From JANWXR01 sp964608265 (GTDB lineage: Bacteria > Chloroflexota > Anaerolineae > Anaerolineales > UBA6663), in NCBI GenBank assembly GCA_964608265.1, contig CAZSNP010000017.1, positions 1-64,000 of the forward strand: a stretch of 64,000 bases of DNA. Direction: 5' to 3'. Each line of letters begins with the position of its first letter. Position 1 is the first letter of the stretch. The notes beneath the pieces were generated by a model that worked only from the letters and a program-made list of their open reading frames with translations, was not told the origin of the DNA and searched no databases. Shown one piece after another: positions 32,898 through 41,550 of this stretch. A program made the position numbers and the translations under genes.

Positions 32898-33974
32898 TCA
32901 AACGCCGGTTGCCAGACCCGGCGCAACGATGCGGCCGGCATGCGTCTGCACCCCTCGAGCCAGCGCCGGGTCAGCCGCGAGGGCGGTTTCGATGTCATCG
33001 GCCAGCTGTTGCACATACGGCCAGGTGGCGTTGTTGAGGGCGTGGGTCGCCGTGCGGCCCAGCACCCCGGCCATGTTCGGCACGCAGTAGTGAATGACGT
33101 TCTCCTCGATGAAGGTGGGGTTGCGGTGGGTGGTCGGCCGGCTGGTCTCGACGCAACCGCCCTCGTCAATGGCGATGTCGAGGATGACCGAGCGCGGGCG
33201 CATCTCGCGCACCATCTCGCGCGTGACGAGCAGCGGGGTGCGGCGGCCCGGCACCAGCACCGCGCCGACGAGGACATCGGCGAAGCGCACGACTTTGCGC
33301 AGGTTGAAGGGATGCGAAACCATGGTGATGACGTGCCCGCACCGCTCCGCCAACCGCTCGAGCCGCGTCAAATCGCGGTCGAGGACGTAGACGGTCGCGC
33401 CCAACCCCTGAAACGCGCGCGCCGCGCCGGTGCCGGTGACCCCTGCCCCAAGGATGACGACCTGCGCCGGCGGGATGCCGGGCTCGCCGCCCAGCAAAAT
33501 CCCCCGTCCGCCGTGATCGTTCTGCAGCAGCGTGCCGGCGATCTGGACCGCCATCCGCCCGGCGATCTGGCTCATCGAGCGCAACACCGGCAGCGCGCCG
33601 TCATCGGTCTGCACGGCCTCATAGGCGATGGCGGTGATGTTTTTCTTTGTGAGCACCGGCAGATTGTCCGCCGAGGCCGAGGCCAGGTGCCAGAAGGCGA
33701 GCACCGCCTGGCCATCGCGCAGCCACCCCAGTTCCCCGGCGGTCGGGCGCGCGACCTTGACGACCATATCGGCGCGGCCATACGCCTCCTCGCCTGAGTA
33801 CACGATCTGCGCGCCGGCGCGGGCGAAATCGCTGTCGCTGAAGCCGGCCCCCAGCCCGACGTTTGTTTCGACGTAGCAACGGTGCCCGGCGGCCGAGAGC
33901 AGCTCCACGCCCGCCGGGGTCAGGCCAACGCGATTCTCATCCGGGCGCCGTTCCCGGGGCAGGCCGATGTTCAT
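32898..33974 (-). CDS. ald: Alanine dehydrogenase family protein
   Basis: This 358-residue protein starts at ATG 33974 behind GGAGG; an earlier in-frame codon is less likely. It has the AlaDh/PNT N-terminal domain (MNIGLPRERRPDENRVGLTP) and the NAD-binding domain (VVILGAGVTGTGAARAFQGL). VGAVLVPGRRTPLLVTREMV and VIHYCVPNMAGVLGRTAT are the usual family stretches. Alanine dehydrogenase reversibly deaminates alanine to pyruvate plus ammonia with NAD. A related activity on another amino acid or saccharopine-type substrate cannot be excluded. Confidence 0.85.
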   Translation of the reverse strand: MNIGLPRERRPDENRVGLTPAGVELLSAAGHRCYVETNVGLGAGFSDSDFARAGAQIVYSGEEAYGRADMVVKVARPTAGELGWLRDGQAVLAFWHLASASADNLPVLTKKNITAIAYEAVQTDDGALPVLRSMSQIAGRMAVQIAGTLLQNDHGGRGILLGGEPGIPPAQVVILGAGVTGTGAARAFQGLGATVYVLDRDLTRLERLAERCGHVITMVSHPFNLRKVVRFADVLVGAVLVPGRRTPLLVTREMVREMRPRSVILDIAIDEGGCVETSRPTTHRNPTFIEENVIHYCVPNMAGVLGRTATHALNNATWPYVQQLADDIETALAADPALARGVQTHAGRIVAPGLATGV

Positions 33975-34318
33975 GGGTATCCTCCACGGCGGCACATTAC
34001 CTGAGTCTGCCGCAGGCCTCTAGTGACAATTCTCAGTGCGTTAGTCGTCTTCCATCTCACACGCGCCCCGCAGCGAGGTTGTGATGATGAGCCGGGCCTC
34101 AGGTGCTGGCCAGCCCGGGTTAGGGTTGGTTGCCCATAGCGATTGGCGCGGGCCACATCTCGCTTCGTGCTCCGGGCACAGCCCTTGGCGGTTGAGATAT
34201 GTCCTCCGCCGCGATGACAAATCTCACTGAGGCGTCCGATTTTGTTCCCGTATAGTGGCGCAAGGGGGAATACGAGACGAATAACCGGATTTGCCCGGAA
34301 TCCGAAAAGGAGCCAGCC
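33975..34318. promoter_or_regulatory. 344-nt divergent spacer with an inverted repeat and a -10 box
   Basis: No gene is visible in this stretch. GAGATATGTC (34194-34203) and GACAAATCTC (34216-34225) are complementary with one mismatch. TATAGT (34251-34256) follows at promoter distance from the CBS gene. The ald promoter must also lie here, but I cannot place it. Confidence 0.35.
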
Positions 34319-34765
34319 ATGAAAACCCAACTTGTCCGCCAATGGATGACGCCCAATCCCATTTGCGCCCTGCCGGAGATGACGGTGCCCGAGGCCCACA
34401 AATTGATGTCGGAGAAACGCATCCGCCGCCTGCCGGTGGTGAGGGACGGGCGGCTGGTCGGCATCGTCACCCTCGGCGACGTGCGCGGCGCGCAGCCGTC
34501 CGAGGCCACGACCCTCAGCATCTTTGAATTGAACTATCTGCTCAGCAAATTGACGCTCGACCGCATCATGACCCGCCACCCCGTCACCATCCGCCCGGAT
34601 GAAACCGTTTACGACGCCGCGCGGCTGATGTTGCAGAAGAAGATCGCCGGGCTGCCGGTGGTCGAGGGCGAGCGCGTCGTCGGCATCCTGACCGAATCCG
34701 ACATCTTCCGCATGCTCGTGCGGTTGTGGGAACACGAAGCCGAGGAAGCGCTGACGCAGTTGTGA
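34319..34765 (+). CDS. CBS-domain pair protein
   Basis: This 148-residue protein consists of two CBS motifs. The first is MTPNPICALPEMTVPEAHKL and ends VGIVTLGDVRGA; the second is MTRHPVTIRPDETVYDAARL and ends VGILTESDIFRMLV. CBS pairs bind adenine nucleotides and report energy or redox state to partner proteins. It starts at ATG 34319 with AAAAGGAG upstream. It lies just before the hydrogenase operon, so a regulatory role there is possible but not shown. Confidence 0.88.
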   Translation: MKTQLVRQWMTPNPICALPEMTVPEAHKLMSEKRIRRLPVVRDGRLVGIVTLGDVRGAQPSEATTLSIFELNYLLSKLTLDRIMTRHPVTIRPDETVYDAARLMLQKKIAGLPVVEGERVVGILTESDIFRMLVRLWEHEAEEALTQL

Positions 34766-34840
34766 GTCACGCCGGTGTCGGGGCGCGCCGTGCCGAGCGA
34801 GGCCGCGCGCCCGCCAGCGCCTGCTCATCGAGGATGATCT

Positions 34841-35338
34841 ATGCCTGTCCCGCCGCAACAGTTGCCCGCCCCGAGCGATGACAAACGCTGGCGGCTGGTG
34901 GATGCCGCCATGCGCCGCTACAACTATCGGGCCAACGCCCTGATCGAGACGCTGCACATCATTCAGGAGACGTTTGGCTACCTCGACAAGCCCGGCCTGG
35001 AATACGTCTCGCGGTCGTTGCGCGTCCCCTACAGCCGCGCCTACGGTGTGGCGACGTTCTACAACCACTTCACCATGAAGCCGCCGGGCGAACACACCTG
35101 CATCGTGTGCCTCGGCACGGCGTGCTATATCAAGGGCGCCGGCGACTTGATGATGGAGTTGGAGCGCACGCTGGGTGTCAAAGCCGGCGAGACCACGCCG
35201 GACGGCAAGGTCTCGTTGCTGGCTGTGCGCTGCATCGGCTCGTGCGGCCTGGCCCCGGCCGGGGTCGTGGATGGGCAGGTCATGCCCAGGGCGACCTCGG
35301 CGCAAATGCTGCATCAACTGAAAGAGGGCAAGCTATGA
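34841..35338 (+). CDS. hoxE: NAD-reducing hydrogenase diaphorase subunit HoxE
   Basis: This 165-residue protein is the thioredoxin-like [2Fe-2S] subunit (NuoE/HoxE family). AYGVATFYNHFTMKPPGEHT precedes the first Cys pair in CLGTACYIKGA, and the second pair is in RCIGSCGLAPAG. It passes electrons between HoxF and the hydrogenase module. It starts the hox operon and overlaps hoxF by the ATGA motif. The gene order E-F-U-Y-H that follows distinguishes it from a Complex I NuoE. Confidence 0.92.
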   Translation: MPVPPQQLPAPSDDKRWRLVDAAMRRYNYRANALIETLHIIQETFGYLDKPGLEYVSRSLRVPYSRAYGVATFYNHFTMKPPGEHTCIVCLGTACYIKGAGDLMMELERTLGVKAGETTPDGKVSLLAVRCIGSCGLAPAGVVDGQVMPRATSAQMLHQLKEGKL

Positions 35339-36942
35339 CCCCCGAAGAGCTGGAGCAAATCGCCCTCAAAGAAAACCAGGCCCGCCAACAGATCCCGCAT
35401 ACGATTGATGTGTGCCTGGGGACGACATGTATGGCGCTGCAGGGCGACAAAATCAAGGCAGCCCTGACCACGGAGGCCGCCCAACATCCGGTAGGCTCGA
35501 AGTGTAAGGTGCGCGGCGTCGGCTGCCCCGGCCTGTGTTCGCTCGGGCCGCTGGTCGCCGTGAATCCCGACGGTCACCTGTACAAGTCGGTGACGCCGGA
35601 GGACGCGCCAGCCATCGTCAACAGCCTGGGGGGTGAGCCGGTCTCGCGTCTGCAATGCGATACCCGGCAGCCGTTCTTCACGCGTCAGGTGAAAATCGTC
35701 CTCGAAAACTCCGGCAACATCGACCCGGAGCGGATGGAGGACTACATCGCCGCCGGCGGGTACGAGGCCCTGCTCAAGGCCGTGACCGATATGTCGCCGA
35801 CCGAGGTGCTCGAGGAGATCGTGAAGAGTGGCCTGCGCGGGCGCGGCGGCGCGGGCTTCCCGACGGGCCTCAAATGGCGCACCGTTGCCAAAGCCCAGGG
35901 CGCGCGCAAATTCGTGGTCTGCAACGGCGACGAAGGCGACCCGGGTGCGTTCATGGATCGCAGCGTGATGGAGAGCGACCCGCATCGCGTGCTCGAGGGC
36001 ATGGCGCTGGCGGCTTACGCGGTCGGCGCGAGCGAGGGGTTCCTCTATGTGCGGGCGGAATACCCGCTGGCCGTCAAGCGCTTGAAGCAGGCCATGAAGC
36101 AGGCCGAGCGCGCCGGCCTGCTCGGGCACACTATCGGTGGCACCGCCTTCAGCTTTCGCGCCGAGGTGCGGTTGGGGGCGGGCGCCTTCGTCTGCGGCGA
36201 GGAGACGGCCCTCATGGCCTCCATCGAGGGCAAGCGCGGCAGCCCCCGGCCCCGCCCACCCTATCCGGCGGAGAGCGGGCTGTGGCATAGCCCGACATTG
36301 ATCAACAACGTCGAGACCTTCGCCAACGTGCCGACGATCATTCGCAAAGGGGCGGACTGGTTCGCCAGCATCGGCACCGGCAAAAGCAAGGGCACCAAGG
36401 TCTTCGCGCTGACGGGCCGCGTCCACAACACCGGTTTGATCGAAGTGCCGATGGGCATCCCGCTGCGCGAGATCATCTTCGAGATCGGCGGCGGCATCCC
36501 CGACGGACGCAGGTTCAAGGCCGTGCAGACCGGCGGCCCATCCGGCGGCTGCATCCCGGCCGAGCACCTCGATATGCCGGTGGATTATGAGTCGCTGGCC
36601 TCGGTCGGCTCGATCATGGGGTCGGGCGGCATGATCGTGATGGATGAAACGTCGTCGATGGTCGATGTCGCCAAGTATTTCATGGAGTTCTGCAAATCCG
36701 AATCGTGCGGCAAATGCGTGCCGTGCCGCGTCGGCACCGCGCAGATGCACACCCTGCTCGACCTGATCTCGGCGGGCGAAGCGACGGAGCGCGATCTCGA
36801 ACGGCTGGAGATGTTGTGCGACATGGTGAAGCACACCAGCCTGTGCGGCCTCGGGCAGAGCGCGCCCAATCCGGTGTTGAGCACACTGCGCTACTTCCGG
36901 CATGAATACGAGGCGCGCCTGTTGAATGGAGGCCCGGCATGA
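35335..36942 (+). CDS. hoxF: NAD-reducing hydrogenase diaphorase subunit HoxF
   Basis: This 535-residue protein begins at ATG 35335, overlapping the hoxE stop. A short N-terminal [2Fe-2S] thioredoxin-like part (DVCLGTTCMALQG, then RGVGCPGLCSLG) is followed by the FMN/NADH domain (LRGRGGAGFPTGLKWRTVAK, GDEGDPGAFMDRSVME) and the C-terminal [4Fe-4S] site (ESCGKCVPCRVGTAQ, then TSLCGLGQSAPNPVL). It is the NAD(H)-binding diaphorase of the bidirectional hydrogenase. It overlaps hoxU by ATGA, indicating coupled translation. Confidence 0.93.
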   Translation: MTPEELEQIALKENQARQQIPHTIDVCLGTTCMALQGDKIKAALTTEAAQHPVGSKCKVRGVGCPGLCSLGPLVAVNPDGHLYKSVTPEDAPAIVNSLGGEPVSRLQCDTRQPFFTRQVKIVLENSGNIDPERMEDYIAAGGYEALLKAVTDMSPTEVLEEIVKSGLRGRGGAGFPTGLKWRTVAKAQGARKFVVCNGDEGDPGAFMDRSVMESDPHRVLEGMALAAYAVGASEGFLYVRAEYPLAVKRLKQAMKQAERAGLLGHTIGGTAFSFRAEVRLGAGAFVCGEETALMASIEGKRGSPRPRPPYPAESGLWHSPTLINNVETFANVPTIIRKGADWFASIGTGKSKGTKVFALTGRVHNTGLIEVPMGIPLREIIFEIGGGIPDGRRFKAVQTGGPSGGCIPAEHLDMPVDYESLASVGSIMGSGGMIVMDETSSMVDVAKYFMEFCKSESCGKCVPCRVGTAQMHTLLDLISAGEATERDLERLEMLCDMVKHTSLCGLGQSAPNPVLSTLRYFRHEYEARLLNGGPA

Positions 36943-37664
36943 CGACCCCCAGCCAGGTCCTGACGTTGAAGATCGACGGGCAGGATGTGACCGGCCGCGC
37001 CGACGAGACGATTTTGCAGGTGGCGCGCGAGAACGGCATCTTCATCCCGACCCTGTGTTACCTCGACAGCCTCACCGCCATCGGCGCGTGCCGGTTGTGT
37101 CTGGTGGAGATCAAAGGCTCGGCCAAACTGGTCTCCGCCTGCGTGACTGTCATCACCCAGGGCATGGAGGTCTCCACCGGGTCGGAGCGGCTCGAACGCT
37201 ATCGGCGCATGATCGTCGAGTTGCTCTTTTCGGAGCGCAATCACATCTGTTCGGTGTGCGTGGCCAACGGGCACTGCGATTTGCAGACGCTGGCCGTTCG
37301 CACCGGCGTCACCTACATCAACTTCCCCTATCGCCATCCCCGCCTCAAGGTGGATGCCAGCCATGAGCGTTTCGGCCTCGATCACAATCGCTGCGTCCTG
37401 TGCACGCGCTGTGTGCGGGTGTGCGATGAAATCGAGGGCGCGCATGTGTGGGATATCGGCGGGCGCGGCATCGAGGCCTGCATCGTGGCCGACCTCGACC
37501 TGCCGTGGGGTGAGTCGACGACGTGCACAAGTTGCGGCAAGTGTGTGCAGGTCTGCCCGACGGGGGCGCTGTTCAAAAAGGGCCTGGCCGCAGCCGAGTC
37601 CGTCAAGCATCGTTCCTTCCTGGTGCGGCTGACGGAGATGCGGGAGGGTGAGGATGAGCGCTAA
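36939..37664 (+). CDS. hoxU: NAD-reducing hydrogenase diaphorase subunit HoxU
   Basis: This 241-residue protein is the NuoG-like iron-sulfur subunit. The N-terminal [2Fe-2S] ferredoxin has TLCYLDSLTAIGACRLCLVE, the His-Cys cluster is HICSVCVANGHC, and two [4Fe-4S] sites follow (NRCVLCTRCVRVCDE and CTSCGKCVQVCPTG). It wires electrons from HoxF to HoxY. The short length, ending after the second ferredoxin cluster, separates HoxU from full NuoG. It overlaps hoxY by 11 nt. Confidence 0.93.
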   Translation: MTTPSQVLTLKIDGQDVTGRADETILQVARENGIFIPTLCYLDSLTAIGACRLCLVEIKGSAKLVSACVTVITQGMEVSTGSERLERYRRMIVELLFSERNHICSVCVANGHCDLQTLAVRTGVTYINFPYRHPRLKVDASHERFGLDHNRCVLCTRCVRVCDEIEGAHVWDIGGRGIEACIVADLDLPWGESTTCTSCGKCVQVCPTGALFKKGLAAAESVKHRSFLVRLTEMREGEDER

Positions 37665-38190
37665 ACTCAAGTTTGCCACGGTCTGGCTCGACGGCTGCTC
37701 GGGCTGTCACATGTCGTTCCTCGATATTGACGAGCGTCTGATCATCCTGGCCGAAAAGGTGGAGGTTGTTTACAGCCCGCTGGTGGACCCGAAAGACTTT
37801 CCCGAGATGGTGGACATCACGCTGGTGGAGGGCGCCGTCAGCAGCCAGGACGACCTCGACAAAATCCGGAAGGTGCGCGCCCACACCAAAACACTGGTCG
37901 CGCTTGGCGATTGTGCGGTGACGGCCAACGTGCCCTCGATGCGCAACCCCTTCGGCGTGGAGGCGATTGTGCAGCGGGCGTACTACGAAAACGTCAACCT
38001 CCAGCCGCAGACGCCGACCGACCACCTGCCGCCGCTGCTGAAGCGCGCCCGCCCGGTGCATGACATCGTGCCGGTGGATATCCACATCCCCGGGTGCGCA
38101 CCGGCGGCGGATACCATCTTTGAGGTGCTGGTGGCGCTGGTAGAGGGCCGCCAACCGGACGTTAACGCCCTGACACGCTTTGGGGCGTGA
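37654..38190 (+). CDS. hoxY: [NiFe] hydrogenase small subunit HoxY
   Basis: This 178-residue protein carries the proximal [4Fe-4S] ligands of group 3 hydrogenase small subunits: DGCSGCHMSFLDID near the start, GDCAVTANVPSMRN in the middle and HIPGCAPAADTIFEV near the end. It lacks the medial and distal cluster domain of uptake enzymes, as expected for HoxY. I chose ATG 37654 with GGGTGAGG upstream; a GTG six bases earlier is possible. It forms the catalytic module with HoxH. Confidence 0.92.
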   Translation: MSAKLKFATVWLDGCSGCHMSFLDIDERLIILAEKVEVVYSPLVDPKDFPEMVDITLVEGAVSSQDDLDKIRKVRAHTKTLVALGDCAVTANVPSMRNPFGVEAIVQRAYYENVNLQPQTPTDHLPPLLKRARPVHDIVPVDIHIPGCAPAADTIFEVLVALVEGRQPDVNALTRFGA

Positions 38191-38197
38191 GACCTGA

Positions 38198-38257
38198 GAC
38201 GTGAAGCGTAAGACGTGCTGAGGTGCCAACCCAGGTTCACGTTTCACGCTTCACGCG
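38198..38257. repeat. Palindromic element of the ACGTGAAGCGT family
   Basis: GACGTGAAGCGTAAGACGTG (38198-38217) is largely complementary to CACGTTTCACGCTTCACGCG (38238-38257). It sits inside the hox operon between hoxY and hoxH. The element at 54628 uses the same words. Confidence 0.75.
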
Positions 38258-38266
38258 TAGATCACC

Positions 38267-39688
38267 ATGAGCCGGACGATTACGATAGACCCCGTCACCC
38301 GCATCGAAGGCCACTCGCGCATCACGATTCAACTGGATGAGCAGGGCGAAGTGCGCGACGCGCACCTGCACATCACCCAGTTTCGCGGCTTCGAGAAGTT
38401 CTGCGAGGGCCGCCCCTTCACCGAGATGCCGGCGCTGATGGCCCGCATCTGCGGCATCTGCCCGGTGAGCCACCTCGTCGCCTCGGCCAAGGCCTGCGAT
38501 GCGCTGATGGCGGTGCAGATCCCGATCGCCGGCGCGAACCTGCGACGCATCATCAACCTCAGCCAATTGGTGCAATCGCATGCGCTGGCCTTTTTCCATC
38601 TGGCCTCGCCCGATTTCCTGCTCGGGCTGGATAGCGACCCGGCCAGGCGCAACATCTTCGGGGTGCTGGAGGTGCGGCCCGAGCTGGCGCGCGACGGCGT
38701 GCGGCTGCGGCAATTCGGCCAGCAGGTCATCGAGGCGCTCGGCGGCAAACGCATCCACCCGCCGAACATCGTGCCCGGCGGCCTCAGCCAGCCGCTGCAG
38801 CCCGAGCACCGCGATCGCTTCCTGAAAGAACTGCCCGAAGTCATCCGACAGGCGGAGCGCGCTGTGGAGTGGTTCCACGAGGAGACCGCCCGCTTCGGCG
38901 AGGAGGTGCGCACCTTCGGCAACTTCCCCAGCATGTTCATGGGGCTGGTCACGCCGGAGGGCGAGTTGGAGCACTACGATGGCCGGCTGCGCATCGTCGG
39001 GACCGAAGGCACGGTCGTGGCCGACCAGCTCAACCCCGCGCACTATCAGGATTTCCTCGGCGAGGCCGTCGAGCCGTACTCATATCTCAAGTTCCCGTAT
39101 TACAAACCGCTCGGCTATCCGGTCGGGTCATACCGCGTTGGGCCGCTGGCTCGCCTCAACCTCGCCAGGCGCTGCGGCACACCGCGCGCCGACCGCGCGC
39201 TGGCCGCCTTCCGCCAGATGGACGGCGTGCTGCGCAGTTCGTTCTACTATCACGAGGCGCGGCTGATCGAAATCCTGTATGGCCTGGAGCGCATCGAACA
39301 ATTGCTGCTCGACCCGGCGACGAGCGACTCGCATGTGCGTGCCTTCGCCAGCCCGAACAACCACGAGGGCGTCGGCGTCTCCGAAGCCCCGCGCGGCACC
39401 CTGCTCCATCACTACAAGATTGACGACAACGGGTTGATGGTGTGGGCCAACCTCATCATCGCCACCGGCCACAACAACATGGCGATGAATCAGAGTGTGC
39501 AGCAGGTGGCCCGGTATTTCGTCAAGGGCAACGCGCTCAAAGAAGGGATGCTCAATCGGGTAGAGGCCGTCATCCGCGCCTACGACCCATGCCTGAGCTG
39601 CTCCACCCACGCCGCCGGCCAGATGGCGCTGGTGGTGGATTTGCGCGGGCCGGAGGGCGAACTGCTCGACCAGGCGATTCGAGGTTGA
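38267..39688 (+). CDS. hoxH: [NiFe] hydrogenase large subunit HoxH
   Basis: This 473-residue protein holds both Ni-binding Cys pairs: RICGICPVSH (L1) and DPCLSCSTHAAGQM (L2) near the C-terminus. VTRIEGHSRITIQLDEQGEV is the family's N-terminal signature. It is the catalytic subunit of a group 3d-type bidirectional, NAD-linked hydrogenase and either makes or uses H2. A C-terminal tail follows the L2 His, as expected of a precursor cut by the adjacent protease HoxW. It starts at ATG 38267, separated from hoxY by a palindromic repeat. Confidence 0.93.
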   Translation: MSRTITIDPVTRIEGHSRITIQLDEQGEVRDAHLHITQFRGFEKFCEGRPFTEMPALMARICGICPVSHLVASAKACDALMAVQIPIAGANLRRIINLSQLVQSHALAFFHLASPDFLLGLDSDPARRNIFGVLEVRPELARDGVRLRQFGQQVIEALGGKRIHPPNIVPGGLSQPLQPEHRDRFLKELPEVIRQAERAVEWFHEETARFGEEVRTFGNFPSMFMGLVTPEGELEHYDGRLRIVGTEGTVVADQLNPAHYQDFLGEAVEPYSYLKFPYYKPLGYPVGSYRVGPLARLNLARRCGTPRADRALAAFRQMDGVLRSSFYYHEARLIEILYGLERIEQLLLDPATSDSHVRAFASPNNHEGVGVSEAPRGTLLHHYKIDDNGLMVWANLIIATGHNNMAMNQSVQQVARYFVKGNALKEGMLNRVEAVIRAYDPCLSCSTHAAGQMALVVDLRGPEGELLDQAIRG

Positions 39689-39691
39689 GCG

Positions 39692-40132
39692 ATGCGGCTG
39701 TTAGTGATCGGCTTCGGCAACCCGCTGCGCAGCGACGACGGCCTGGGCTGGCGCATCGCCGAGCGCCTGGCCGCCGAGTGGCCCGAAGCCGAAGTCATCA
39801 CCTGCCAGCAACTGACGCCTGAACTGGCCGAGCCGATCAGCCGCGCGGCGCGGGTGGCCTTTGTGGATGCAGCGGCCAACGGCGCGCCGGGCCGCCTTCA
39901 CGAGCAGCGCCTGCTGCCGGCGGCTGTCGCTCCGGCCTCGTTCACCCATCACCTCAGCCCCAACGCGCTGCTGGCGCTATCTGAAAAGATATACGGCCAC
40001 TTGCCCGAAGCCGCCCTCTTCACCGTCACGGGCGAGTCGTTTGATTACGGCCAGACGCTCTCGCCGGCGGTCGAAGCCGCGCTGCCGGGTTTGATCCGGC
40101 GGATTAGGGATTGGGAGCACCGGCCCGACTGA
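39692..40132 (+). CDS. hoxW: Hydrogenase maturation protease HoxW
   Basis: This 146-residue protein is a HyaD/HoxW-type endopeptidase. VIGFGNPLRSDDGLGWRIAE contains the Glu/Asp nickel-sensing site, and THHLSPNALLALSEKIYG carries the later His. It removes the HoxH C-terminal tail after nickel insertion. It starts 3 nt after hoxH and closes the operon; a strong intrinsic terminator follows. No hyp genes for cofactor assembly are in the window. Confidence 0.9.
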   Translation: MRLLVIGFGNPLRSDDGLGWRIAERLAAEWPEAEVITCQQLTPELAEPISRAARVAFVDAAANGAPGRLHEQRLLPAAVAPASFTHHLSPNALLALSEKIYGHLPEAALFTVTGESFDYGQTLSPAVEAALPGLIRRIRDWEHRPD

Positions 40133-40152
40133 ACAGGCCGAACGCACACCGA

Positions 40153-40185
40153 GGGCGACAGCGGGTTTGGCTGCCGCCCTTTTTG
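40153..40185 (+). terminator. Intrinsic terminator of the hox operon
   Basis: GGGCGACAGC pairs with GCTGCCGCCC around a short loop, with one A-C mismatch, followed by TTTTT at 40180-40184. It lies 20 nt after the hoxW stop. Confidence 0.8.
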
Positions 40186-40392
40186 TTGGGTTACTCCGGA
40201 ATCTATGCCACCCATCACCCGGAACAATGATGGGCAGCGGTGTCCCCCACCTGGGATTGCGCCCTCGACCCCCTGGCGAAGATACCGGAGTTCAAGGTCT
40301 GTGCGGTGCGGATCGAAAGCCCGCCTGGGCCGAGCGTGAATTGAGGGTGAAAGCGAAACGGCGACCGAAGGGTGGTCGCCGTCGCGGGTTGG

Positions 40393-40466
40393 TGCGCCCG
40401 GCGGGAATCGAACCCACAACCAACAGCTTAGAAGGCTGCTGCTCTGTCCGATTGAGCTACGGGCGC
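40393..40466 (-). tRNA. tRNA-Arg (TCT)
   Basis: On the minus strand the acceptor stem GCGCCCG pairs with CGGGCGC, the D arm is GCTC/GAGC, the anticodon stem GCAGC pairs with GCTGT around CTTCTAA, and the T arm is GTGGG TTCGATT CCCGC. The anticodon TCT decodes AGA. The terminal CCA is encoded (40390-40392 on the plus strand). Confidence 0.95.
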
Positions 40467-40476
40467 CACAGGCACG

Positions 40477-40482
40477 ATTATA
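40477..40482 (-). promoter_or_regulatory. -10 box of tRNA-Arg
   Basis: A perfect TATAAT on the minus strand lies 10 nt before the tRNA 5' end. A convincing -35 was not found. Confidence 0.5.
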
Positions 40483-40509
40483 GCCGAGTGATCTTGGGCG
40501 ATGGGAACA

Positions 40510-40538
40510 TTGCCTGGACCGCGCCAGGCGAGTAGAAT
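40510..40538 (+). promoter_or_regulatory. Candidate promoter of the xanthine dehydrogenase operon
   Basis: TTGCCT (40510-40515) and TAGAAT (40533-40538) are 17 nt apart. It lies about 100 nt before the GTG at 40641 and diverges from the tRNA-Arg promoter. Confidence 0.45.
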
Positions 40539-40640
40539 TTAACTATCCCGGTCACGCGGTCGTCTCCTGTTCGTGCAGAGGCGGCGTCGGGCCCCCCGCC
40601 CGTCGAAAAGTGCCACGGACCATTCTCTGGAGAATGGGCT

Positions 40641-41546
40641 GTGCCGCTCTGGGAACACTATCACCTTCCGACAACGGTCGAGTCCGCGCTCGACTATCTG
40701 GCGCGCTATGCCGGGGCTGCCCGCGTGGTGGCCGGCGGCACCGATTTGCTGCTCGAGATGCAGCAGGGCCGCAAGCCGCCGGTCAGGGCCCTGGTTGATG
40801 TCACCCACATCCCCGAACTGAACTTCCTCGGCCAGGCCGGCGAGTTCGTCCACATCGGCGCCGGCGTCACTCACACGGCTATCATCCAGTCCCCGATTCT
40901 GGTTTCGTACGCGACCTGTCTGATCGAGTCGTGCGGGGTGATCGGCGGGCCGCAGGTGCGGAACGTGGCGACGCTCGGCGGCAACGTCGCCCACGCGCTG
41001 CCCGCCGGCGACGGCACGCTGTCGCTCGTCGCCCTCGACGCCGAGGCCGAGGTCGCCTCGCTCCGAGGTCGCGAATGGCAGCCCATCCTCTCGCTCTACA
41101 AAGGCCCGGGCAAGACCGCCCTCGGCCCCGATGAGCTGATCGTGCGTTTTCGCTTTCGCGGCACCACGCGTGGCGAGGGCAGCGCCTTCAAACGCATCAT
41201 GCGACCACAGGGCGTGGCCTTGCCGATCCTCGGGCTCGCGGCCTGGGTGCGCGTGGGCGACGGAGTCATCGAGGCCGCGCGGCTGGCCCTCGGCCCGGCA
41301 GGCCCGGCGCCGCTGCGGGCGCGCCAGGCCGAGGCGTTTCTCGTCGGCCAGGCTCCGGCTGCGTTGCCCACATTGCAGGTTGCCGAACTCGTGCTCGGCG
41401 AGGCGCAATTGCGCACCAGCGCGCATCGCGCCACCGCCGAGTACCGGCGCGAATTGATATTGCCATTGGTCGAACGCGCGCTGCCGCTGGCCGTTCAACG
41501 TGCCCTCACCGGCGAAATAGTCCCCGAAGGCATCGGAGAAGGATAA
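40641..41546 (+). CDS. Xanthine dehydrogenase family FAD-binding subunit
   Basis: This 301-residue protein is a CoxM/XdhB-type FAD subunit. RVVAGGTDLLLEMQQG and GPQVRNVATLGGNVAHALPA are the two FAD-binding signatures, and the CO_deh_flav_C domain occupies the end. It passes electrons from the [2Fe-2S] clusters to NAD or another acceptor. It starts at GTG 40641 behind TGGAGAATGG, and 4 nt separate it from the molybdenum subunit. The pair forms a two-gene purine hydroxylase. Confidence 0.9.
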   Translation: MPLWEHYHLPTTVESALDYLARYAGAARVVAGGTDLLLEMQQGRKPPVRALVDVTHIPELNFLGQAGEFVHIGAGVTHTAIIQSPILVSYATCLIESCGVIGGPQVRNVATLGGNVAHALPAGDGTLSLVALDAEAEVASLRGREWQPILSLYKGPGKTALGPDELIVRFRFRGTTRGEGSAFKRIMRPQGVALPILGLAAWVRVGDGVIEAARLALGPAGPAPLRARQAEAFLVGQAPAALPTLQVAELVLGEAQLRTSAHRATAEYRRELILPLVERALPLAVQRALTGEIVPEGIGEG

Positions 41547-41550
41547 CATC